A DNA stretch of 64,000 bases from positions 18,563,664 through 18,627,663 of the forward strand of contig CM049315.1 of NCBI GenBank assembly GCA_026874595.1, in the 5' to 3' direction. Source of the stretch: Sipunculus nudus. Lineage: Eukaryota; Annelida; Sipuncula; Golfingiida; Sipunculidae. The notes beneath the pieces were generated by a model, which saw only the letters and a program-made list of their open reading frames with translations, had not been told where the DNA came from and searched no databases. The translations under genes were made by a program, and so were the position numbers. This document shows, in pieces, positions 55,405-64,000 of this stretch (positions within the stretch are counted from its first letter, which is position 1; each line of letters begins with the position of its first letter).

Positions 55405-56358
55405 TCAAAGTACCTTCATGTGTATATTACAGGCTATATGTGTGTGTGTGTTTTCTTAATATGCACATTTGCACTCAAGCGTAATAAATGTGATGAATAT
55501 TAATAACAGCCAAGAAAAGGACCCGCCATTGCTTCGTGGTTATAGAAAACAGTATTCAAAAAATTTTACTTTAACTTTTTTATCATAATATAATTATTAT
55601 ATATTTTTAATAATTTTTCATTCAATCTGACGTTAAGGATAAAAAGTCTTACATCTATAAAATATGATATGTTATTTCTATATACAAAATTATCTACATT
55701 TGATACAATGATTTTTCTTAAGCATGTAGTTGTACAGTATATCAGTATTATGTCAAATATATTTTATTTCAACGGAAATAATCATGGGGGATGTCGGTAT
55801 CTTGGACATTGCTTTTTGAAGTGTGATGCAGTGCATCTCATGCAAGTTATTAAATAATCGAAAATCGTATTGATTAATGTCAAAACCACAGATTAATCAC
55901 ATTGACCTCTGCCGGTGCCACAGATAACCGTTTCAGTCTTATTGCCATCGAACATCATTCCGGCATATATGAGAAACATATCAGGCAGCAGTCCTGAGGT
56001 TGGTGAATGCATTCTCATCTGTAAAACATGATTCTGTCCGACCACCAGGGCTACCGTGATACAAACAAACGATAATCGACGTTCAGCGAGAGGACATGCA
56101 ACAACCCCTACATATCAAGCATAATACATTTGTTTTAACTCAGTTGAGATACAATTTGTAACTTAAATGTTCAGTATATATGAACATATTGGCACTATAC
56201 CACTCAAGAAAACCAGACGTTACCTCCTTCGACACTTGTTTACAGCCTAGCAAGGCATGCTGGGAAGGCTTAGAAGTGTCTATTCTTGTAACGCATGTTA
56301 CATTTCATAATTCTGATATGAAATAACCCGTTAGTGTGACTGGGATTTTAGCATTTAG
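55405..56358. other. Intergenic DNA
   Basis: AT-rich, with no gene or repeat recognised. Confidence 0.55.
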
Positions 56359-56920
56359 CCGGGACTAGACTGGTACCCTGTTCTATTAAGGCCCTCAAGC
56401 CAAGCATCGAGACAGGCGTACAACGCCATCTTAAGTACTCCCAGTTGCAACTCCTGACCTACCTGTAGACTGGTTCCAACTCCAGTCTGTACGCTCACAC
56501 CGATTGTCATGGACGTTCTCGCGATCCTGGCTGGTTATCCGTGAAGATTATTTATAAAATTACTTTCTTTAGTTATTTAAAGTTTCCAAATACTGAAAAA
56601 TGAGTTTTTGCACAAAAATTGACTGATGGATGTATAGATGATACGAATCATACGATATACTGAATTCTTGATATTCCACTGTACGTGGCACTGGTTTATT
56701 ATCAATATCTATTAATTTAATTATAAATGTCACACGAAATGTACAGCCAACTTTTAACAACTTCTCTTAGCAAACGAAATGCTTTTTTTTATCATATATA
56801 AATCATACTTGAGTTGGAATCAGTCTGCCGGGAGTCCTGAAGATGGCGTTGTACGCCCGTTTCTATGATTGGCCTAGAGCAGCGGTGCCATAATAGAGCG
56901 GGGTACCAGTCTAAGCCGGG
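56359..56920. mobile_element. Foldback element with ~85-95-bp inverted arms
   Basis: Left arm 56359-56444 (CTAGACTGGTACCC…, GGCGTACAACGCCATCTT) pairs in reverse complement with right arm 56826-56920 at about 70% by eye. The ~380-bp loop has no coding potential. The long diverged arms suggest an old foldback or MITE. No clear target duplication was found. Confidence 0.65.
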
Positions 56921-57755
56921 ACAAGCCTTCCGGCCTGATCTGACGGCGGGAAGAACGAAATGTGTCATTTTCGTTCAGGACGCTGACCGGTCTGAGCGGG
57001 CCGGGGTCGTTTGTGAGGTCGTCAGCGTCCAGGTCTGGACTAAGTAACAGTGTTTAACGTCTTACAGAGTACAACGGATACCTGTGTGGAACAGATGCAT
57101 GGATATACAATTTTTCACACTGTTTAGATATTTTGAGCTTTTACACGAACCACGATTATAAATCTATTCTTGGGAAAGAGAATCCAGGGTCTCAAACTCA
57201 GATGCGGCAAAAAATTCTAGCTTTTATGGTGCCCTCTTTACTCATCCTTAACATTTATATATTGTATGAATATAAAAACCATACATAACGAAGAACCGTA
57301 TATAAAATATTTTTTTTGCTGTAGGAATGGCATCCTTCGGTGGGGAAATCAAATAAAACTGTCTGATAAATGTTGCCCATCATAAGTAAGGTATGGTATG
57401 GGTATAAGACCCATGTATCACCAGGACCACAGAACCTTTTTATGCTGATTGCATTCAGTTACATCTTGTAGTATCAAGGAAAAGTATAGTTTGTATTCAG
57501 CCAATAAAATTTCATTTTAACCTACATGTAATAATGCCGCCTGATGAAAGACGACGCTCCTATCTACGTCTTTCTTTGATTTGCCAATTTCAAAACCAAA
57601 ACGTGCTGATTTGCTCAACTCTTTTAACTGGAGCTTTGTTGCTTGTTACAAAGCAACAACTTTTTTATGAAAAGAACTTGAAGACTGATGTTGTCCGCAT
57701 TAGATTACGGACAGGGACATTCTTATTGGCGTTTTGATACTGGATGTAAAACTAC
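56921..57755. other. Intergenic DNA downstream (in sense) of relic C
   Basis: Exon 12 of a GALNT-like gene would be expected here or further left for relic C, but no matching lectin gamma repeat was found. Confidence 0.5.
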
Positions 57756-57899
57756 CTTCCAGCGAATCCATCTTGAATTTTGTTCACTACTAAACACTGG
57801 AAAAATGGAAGATATGTCTTGTTTGTCGTCCTTATCAGACAGTACCCGGACAATCTCAAATGGTGTCTGCAGTGATCCGTCCTTGCTCCAGAAGTACTC
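57756..57899 (-). pseudogene. GALNT-like relic C, exon 11 (lectin beta repeat)
   Basis: Minus-strand acceptor AAATTTCAG, donor GTAGTT, 144 bp as in A and B. It encodes EYFWSKDGSLQTPFEIVRVL and NSRWIRWK with no internal stop. It is intact in itself, but the surrounding gene is not. Confidence 0.85.
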
Positions 57900-58319
57900 C
57901 TGAAATTTATTTTGAATCAAATTTTCACATGTAAAGAAAACAATTTTGACATATATAAAAATCTTCAAATCTTAAAGAGAAATGGACTGAGAATACTCTG
58001 ATTGACGATATATTACTTGTTTTGTGAGTCATAAAAGATGATTTTAAATTGTTAATGATAATTTTAATAGTGCTGGATCTTGTAAAAGTAAACATTACGT
58101 CAGAGATCAGGATAACAAAAACAATGAAAACGCCGTAATGATAAATTAAATGATGACATGAAGACGGTAAATATGGTAACGTCGGTCCCGTTTGATAAAA
58201 ACTAGAATACGGGTAGTCGACAAGCGACTACGTGTATCAGCCATCACAGTGGCCTGGGTAAAAGTAAGGCATGTTCCTGACATGACAAGACTTCAAATTT
58301 GTGGCACTAGTGATGCCAA

Positions 58320-59060
58320 TTAAATTCCTCTTATCTCTGCAATTTTCATCAAAAAAATAATATACAGATGGATACACCAAGCAAAGATTCCAGACCGAGA
58401 CACCAGTCCACTACTGAGAAAAAGTGTATCAATATATTCTATAAAAACAGAGCAACAGGTGGCGCCATCTGTCTGGTCTACAACAAAGCTATCCAAGACG
58501 GATAAACATGCCAAAATTTCAAAGTCTTACATCCATCCACTCCTGAGATATGAGCAGTTTTTACCCAAAGCAAACAGACAATTGAACACTACGCAAAAAC
58601 ATTGCAGATGACGCCACCAGTCTTGAATACAAGATGGGCGTATCCAAGATCTATGGTATGTATTCAACAGTTTCAGGCCAATAATGCAATTCGCTCCTGA
58701 GAAAAGGGCATTTATGTATTCTACGAAAAAGGGAAGGTAGGTGGCGCCACCTGTCTGGTCTATAAGAAAAGTCTCCAAGATGGATAGACATGCAAAATTA
58801 TAGAAGAAATACATTGAACTACTCCTGGGATATGAGCAATTTTCACCTAAATCAAACGTACGGATGGACGCCACACGAAAACGATAGCAGATGGCGCCAC
58901 CAGTCTTGAATATGAGATGCAGGTATCCAAGGTCTATGGATATGCACAATTTCAGCCAAAAACGCCCAATAAGACGAACAGATGGCAATGATTTGATGGA
59001 CCCCACGCAAAAATCATTGTAGGTGGTACCACCAGTCTCGAGTACTTGTTAGAAAGATCC
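58320..59060 (-). repeat. Dispersed repeat, family 2 (three or more ~250-270-bp units)
   Basis: Units carry 'CAGGTGGCGCCA(T/C)CTGTCTGGTC', 'ATCCAAGA.GGATA.ACATGC', 'CTCCTGAGATATGAGCA(G/A)TTTT' and 'ACGCCAC'. In reverse complement these match 7966-8465. They occupy the space where relic C lacks its middle exons. Confidence 0.7.
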
Positions 59061-59199
59061 AAGATCTTTATTTATTTACCCCTATGTATTTACCCCATTG
59101 AAACACCAACAAATCAGCGTATTTGCAGGCTTTTTTGCACTCTATGAAAAACTAAGTCCAGTTGAATAAGTTATTTAATCAAATGAAAAATGACAGCAC

Positions 59200-59580
59200 T
59201 GATAATTAGGTTTAGATAAAAAATAAATACCAGGTGCGAATCTATTACCTGTAACAATTACATAGATGACTTTTTGGAAACCTGTCATTTTGGAAATCTA
59301 GCGTATAACGGGACAGAACGGGCGATAATGAGGGACAGGCTACGGCGCGTACGACCTTGGGGAAAAGATCAAGATAAAAAAAAAATACCAGGTGCAAATA
59401 ATCACCCATGGCCAATATTGTGCACCAACAGGCAAGGTCACCATTTGAATATTTTTGAGATCTAGCGTATGACGGGACAGAACCCAGCGATAATGGGGAG
59501 AGGCTATATGGAGCATACGAATTTGGATATAATGTCAAGATAAAAATAAATAAATATTAGGTGTATTTTTCATATATACA
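59200..59580. repeat. Degenerate tandem repeat, ~160-170-bp unit, about 2.5 copies
   Basis: 'ATCTAGCGTAT.ACGGGACAGA', 'GCGATAATG.GG' and 'AAGATAAAAA.AAATA…AGGTG' recur near 59216-59390, 59374-59550 and 59540-59570. Confidence 0.65.
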
Positions 59581-61025
59581 ATATCAGCCATGTTGGAGAT
59601 CTAGGACAGAAGAAAATAAATTTAAGAAAAAGAAAAATTTTGTAATCGATGGTTCTGCACTCTCGGTTACTAAGAAAGTCCACCCATAAAAATATTTTGA
59701 CCCAAATCTTGAGATAAAATTAAACCTTTATAACCTTTCCTAACAGCTAAGGAGGCTTAAATAAAACCAGAGGAACCCTTTCATAGTTTATATGTAAATG
59801 TGTCCAGTAAAGATTTCTGTAAGTAACATATACCAGACATGTATGGACCTATCGTGAAGCTGCGTCAGGAATGTACTAACATGATTGGCTGGGTCGGGTC
59901 CTTATGTCTGGCCTTCATCTCCTGGTCGCTTAAACCTACCAAGCCGAATTTGAAGTACTAATAAAAAAAATGAACGGATCTGACTAAACATGTGGTCATA
60001 CCTCCATATTTGTATTCCGCCTGGCGTCACAAAAACAATTATTTAAACTGTAATAAAAAAATAGTGGTATGTCTAATTAAATGCTGCAGTTAGCTAGTAA
60101 CTTTTTATTTCAGTAAATAACGATCTCCAAAAAGCAAAATGTTTGCAAGATTTTATATAAATAAAAGTAAATAAAATAGCATTTTATTCAATAAATTTTA
60201 TTAGATATTATGTGTAATTTCTCATCTAATGTAAACTTGTATTTATTTCATTAGCGTTTTTATATAGGATAACAAGTTCATATACCTACAATATGTTTGT
60301 AAACAAAAGAACTATTGTATCATCTAAATGAAAGTCCCTGCATTACAAACGTCTATGCAGTTATATAACTATCATGACAATCACCAAATTCTCGGAGTAA
60401 TCAGCGGCAAAATGCTTTTACCTTTAAGAATGCAAGAATATAATCAGGCTACATATCGTAGTGCAAATTTTACGTCATGAACTACATTTAAGAATATTTC
60501 TTATTTTACATTATTTGCTGAATTCCATACATCTAGAATAATCTAGAATTTGATATTTTATTTTCCACTTAAATGTTTTAAGTTAAACTCAACAGGAACT
60601 CCGACAGCTATCACCATAACAGAAACCTGTGTAATATGGCAGGAAGGTTAGTGCTTAGGGATTTAAAGGGTTGGTGCTATCAGCGAAATTAGTTTCTCGA
60701 ATGAGTAATTTTCGAAGGAATAACTTCAATAATCCAGCCAAAAGTGTCAGGGAATCGATTTACATGGAGAAAGATTTTGTATGCACGAATTAAATGTTCT
60801 CATACCGTTTCCTGTGAAAGTGATAATGTCATTAATTCCGGCTGCTAGGGTCCGTTTGTCTTTTTGGATTTCTTGTAACAGTGGTTCAAGCCTGTAGTGT
60901 AATATGGTACAAATTTATAATATAAAAATGTTATAGAGATGTGGACTGCATAATTAATGCAAGAATATAAAAATCATATAGAAATGTAATAATGCAACAA
61001 TTAGTTATGCAAAGATAGACATATA

Positions 61026-61027
<2 letters not shown>
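59581..61027. other. AT-rich DNA where relic C exons 5-10 would be expected
   Basis: No exon of the GALNT-like gene and no other gene was recognised on either strand. Confidence 0.5.

Positions 61028-61078
<51 letters not shown>
61028..61078. repeat. (CT)n microsatellite
   Basis: About 25 CT units without interruption. Confidence 0.95.
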
Positions 61079-61080
<2 letters not shown>

Positions 61081-61220
61081 GTTCTCTCTCTTCCTTCGAA
61101 TTTATTCGAAAAGTTTATTTTATTGTCATGAAGTCCTAAATATTAATCTAATGGTTTAAATTTATAATCAAATTAACTGACATATTTTGTTAGTGTATCA
61201 GTATCAATCCAGCACGCTAC

Positions 61221-61398
61221 CATTTTTCCTGAACTTCCATATGACTGTCCAGGATAACAACTACTGGCCCCTTGGCCTCTCGGATACCAATGAGGCGCGC
61301 CAGGATGAGGCCGACGTTTTTAGCCATAGCAAGAAACCTAACGTTTGTGATTTTATGCATCATTCGCAGGTAGTTCATCATCACAGTCACCTCATCTC
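61221..61398 (-). pseudogene. GALNT-like relic C, exon 4 (DxH motif)
   Basis: Minus-strand acceptor TTGTAGCAG, donor GTAGCG, 178 bp. It encodes MAKNVGLILARLIGIREAK and ILDSHMEVQEKW without a stop. Its five-A run before TGG is the reference that shows the extra A in copy B. Confidence 0.87.
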
Positions 61399-61456
61399 CT
61401 GCTACAATAAAAATAAAATATATACACATAAAGTTCTTGTCATCATGAGATCCCGA

Positions 61457-61458
<2 letters not shown>

Positions 61459-61503
<45 letters not shown>
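61459..61503. repeat. (TA)n microsatellite inside relic C
   Basis: About 45 bases of TA repeat between relic exons 3 and 4. Confidence 0.95.
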
Positions 61504-61508
<5 letters not shown>

Positions 61509-61746
61509 GAAATGTTTGGGGGGGGGGCGGCTGATGTCCCTCCCTCCCCCACCCCGTTCACCACCGAATTTTGCTTAGGTATATTGCCTCATTAAAATTT
61601 GACTAATCAGTCATCGTGCACTTTTGACTCAACTCAAAGAATGTGGAAGGCAAACGGATTTTACACACTGACTGTTACATATACATATATACACAGGATG
61701 CTTACACGACTATGCGCGTTTTTAAGAGAGAGAAAGGGGGGTATAC

Positions 61747-61911
61747 CTTTCTGACTCCCGTCGTCTGTGAGCAGGATTCCCTCCAGGAGTCTTAGCTTTG
61801 TCCACAGAGTACACGGTCCGGATGACGTTGGTAAGATTTTCATGACGATGGAAACTCATAATTACCGTAGCTTGCAGGTCAGAAGATATGTTATATGTTT
61901 TGTTTTGGCAT
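61747..61911 (-). pseudogene. GALNT-like relic C, exon 3 (frameshifted)
   Basis: It encodes CQNKTYNISSDLQATVIM and NVIRTVYSVDK, then loses frame. The exon is 165 bp against 173 in A and B, an 8-bp deletion near 61795. LLEGILLTDDGSQK reappears in another frame. The base pair before the exon is TG rather than AG, so the acceptor is also lost. The donor GTATAC remains. Confidence 0.87.
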
Positions 61912-61925
61912 CATTGTTATAAAGG

Positions 61926-62225
61926 GTAAGCCTACATCTCTTTCTGTGCTTCTTGACACTGTTTTAAAGGGTAAGCCTACATCTCTTTCTGTGCTTCTGG
62001 GCCCTTCTTAAATGTAAGCCTACATCTCTTTCTGTGCCTCGTGGTTGTTTTAAAGGATAAGCCTACATCTCTTTCTGTGCTTCTGGACCCTTCTTAAATG
62101 TAAGCCTACATCTGTTTCCGGCCCATTTGACGGTTGTAAAATGTGAGTCTATATCTTTTGAGTGGTCTTTGTCGTTCTAATATGTAAACCTACACCTGTG
62201 TTTGTGCCTCTTGACCATCTATATA
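61926..62225. repeat. Tandem repeat, 41-45-bp unit, about seven copies
   Basis: GTAAGCCTACATCTCTTTCT starts at 61926, 61971, 62014, about 62057 and 62100, with diverged units near 62143 and 62184. Units alternate between 'TTTTAAAGG' and 'CTTCTTAAAT' linkers. Confidence 0.92.
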
Positions 62226-62261
62226 TATATTAACCCGGTGAGGCATAGCAGTCCGCACCCT

Positions 62262-62512
62262 CAAGCTGTGTTTCCATGTATCCGCCTGTCGTCCTTGCAG
62301 TTTCAAAAGGGGCACGTGAAAGGGTATCCGCAAGAAAAACGTACGTACTTATGGAAACAGTTTTGACGGACTGCGCACTAGGGAGCGTACGTACGTCTTT
62401 TGCGGATACGTTTTTTGCGGATACATGGAAAAAGCTTATGTCTCTTCATACCTGGCGCCGGAGCACTGCGTATGAGACGTACGAGATTTACGGATGAATG
62501 GAAACACAGCTT
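62262..62512. mobile_element. 251-bp terminal-inverted-repeat element
   Basis: Left end AAGCTGTGTTTCCATGTATC (62262) and the reverse complement of the right end (to 62512) agree over about 22 bp with two differences. The interior contains two inverted copies of ACGTACGTAC and repeated TGCGGATACG words. No transposase. Target duplication was not found. Confidence 0.65.
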
Positions 62513-63260
62513 CATGCTCAGCCAATGAATGAGTTAGCACAAAGCAACGTTTGTTTGACGCGCTTTATGCCTTATACGGAAAAGACTTTTTCACTCAAAT
62601 TATCTATTCATTAATTATTTATTTGCCATTCGGGTAAGCGGTATGAGACGCGGTAAATACTATTTTGGAAAATACACAGTTGATTATTAAAAGTGAATTT
62701 CTGGCAATAAATCCAAAATGCAAACTTAAGACTAAATAAAATCTGTTAAAAAAAAAGTTCGAAGAATATCTTTAAGTGCTGACATTATCGAAAAGGTTCA
62801 CAAACTGACTCACACTCTTCCGTGTCCTCTGGAATATTTCTCTCTCTCCCTCGGCTCTAAAAACAGCCCCTATTTATAACTTTTTAACTTGTCCGAAAAT
62901 TCTAGAATTGGTAAACTCATCTTAACAGTGAGTAACCAGTAATAAGAGAACATTGCTGGTATATCGCCTATATTCAATGTGTTTATGGTTTCTACGCCAT
63001 TTTAGTCCTTGAAATGAGTGCCTGTGGCCTAGGCCTACTGAGCGATTGGTGAGAGGGGCATACAGGGTTCATGATGTCAAGATTTACAGGGATTTCACTT
63101 CACATAAACTTAAGGAAACGCGCTCTTATTAGAATCTATAAAAGTACTTATCTATGGAATTTAAATATAGACAACACATATGAACCGATCCTTTTCTGTA
63201 GTGTTTTAATTTTGTGTTTCTTGAAATATTTCAATATCTGTTGAGAAAGGAACATATAAG
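62513..63260. other. Intergenic DNA
   Basis: No gene or repeat was recognised. Confidence 0.5.
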
Positions 63261-63269
63261 TAGACTATG

Positions 63270-64000
63270 TGTGTCACACCGGATGCGTCCGAACGAATAT
63301 GACACGAACGAATATTTCTGTGCCTCCGAATAAATTTTGTTTATATATGATTTTCAAATCAGTCAAAATGATTTTGAACAGTCTGGTTACAGCTTAGAAA
63401 CATGTGTCAAAATGCAAGACGTTGAACTGATGAAAAATGCTGATTTAGGACATATCAAATATGTTCGTAAATATGTTTATTGTTCTATGCATTGTTCTAT
63501 TTATCGCGGATTATTTTATTTTTGGGCAAGTGTTTGGGACTGTGCGCAAAGTCCTACATATTAATGATAATCTGTGCTCCAAGTGCTTATACTGCTAACT
63601 TATTATTTTATTATTGAAACTGGACTTAATTCTGTGTTATTTATATTTATCATTTGAGGAAATGAAGTGTATTTTTTGTGTTCTTCTCACACATATAAAT
63701 AAAGTATTTTGTTCCCGACTGCAACTTTAACCGTGGACAAGGAAACGCAATATGTTTGTTACACAGTGTTATATATCAAATAGATTAGGTACAAATGAAC
63801 AAGCCTGGTTATAAATGTTTCAGCCCTTTTGTGTTGAAGGTGAAAAGAAGCCATTCTTGTCCGATGCGAACGACAAAAAATAGAACATGTTCCATGTTCT
63901 AATTTTTTTTTTCGGATAGCATCGTTCGGATTAGGTGTGTATGCACCAACATAAAATAAAGGATTTTATTTTTTCGTTCGTTCAGGAAATTTTCGTTTGG
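63270..64000. repeat. AT-rich DNA with 'GAACGAA/TTCGTTC' words and a hairpin
   Basis: 'CCGAACGAATATGACACGAA' near 63288 and 'TTCGTTCGTTCAGG' near 63975 suggest outward-facing related ends. A perfect 9-bp stem, TAGAACATG-TTC-CATGTTCTA, lies at about 63881-63902. If this is one element, its right end may lie beyond the window. Confidence 0.35.

Noticed and set aside
62250-62520. Target-site duplication for the TIR element
   Set aside because: Flanks CCCTC and CATGC do not match at any plausible length.

Overview
The window is animal nuclear DNA, AT-rich and intron-rich, with GT-AG split genes, several LINE lineages, Ty3/gypsy elements, long (TA)n tracts and 'ggtcaaaggtcaaggtcac'-type dispersed repeats. 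This mixture suggests a lophotrochozoan, most likely a bivalve mollusc. That placement is inference: no rRNA or mitochondrial marker is present. No bacterial-type operon, CRISPR array or convincing functional RNA gene was seen.

The only host protein family recognised is a local cluster of polypeptide N-acetylgalactosaminyltransferase-like genes (GT27 fold plus C-terminal ricin-type lectin domain). Copy A (+, 8889-21450, first exon not found) and copy B (+, 31004-42248, 12 coding exons) share every intron position and phase. Copy C (-, 61911-57756) is an inverted, decayed relic with three recognisable exons. Copies A and B keep the DxH metal motif, the WGGEN motif and the CSHVAH motif. Both have lost the two cysteines that form one conserved catalytic-domain disulfide in canonical family members. 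Each carries one possible lesion: B has an extra A in exon 4, and A has a GA donor at exon 8 where B has GC.

Layout: 0-8.8 kb holds transposon debris (gypsy RNase H fragment, probable SINE, ~140-bp tandem repeat, dead LINE at 3.3-6.0 kb, LINE tail fragment at 7.3-7.6 kb). 8.9-21.5 kb is gene A, with a 3-kb block of tandem and dispersed repeats in intron 4. 21.5-31 kb is intergenic with a degraded L1/Tx1-like LINE (-) and a repeat block. 31.0-42.2 kb is gene B, whose introns hold a LINE fragment (-), a 21-bp minisatellite and (TA)n tracts; a 194-bp MITE lies just past its stop. 43.1-51.5 kb is one LTR retrotransposon (-). 52-64 kb holds microsatellites, a hAT-like non-autonomous element, other inverted-repeat elements, gene relic C and a ~43-bp tandem array.

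The most unusual object is the LTR element at 43086-51470. Its two 237-bp LTRs are identical, it is flanked by ATAG repeats, and it has an intact 944-codon Gag-protease frame and an integrase core with D,D(35)E. The whole reverse transcriptase and the first part of RNase H are missing, and the 3' pol carries a frameshift and stops. It therefore looks like a recently mobilised, RT-less, trans-dependent element.
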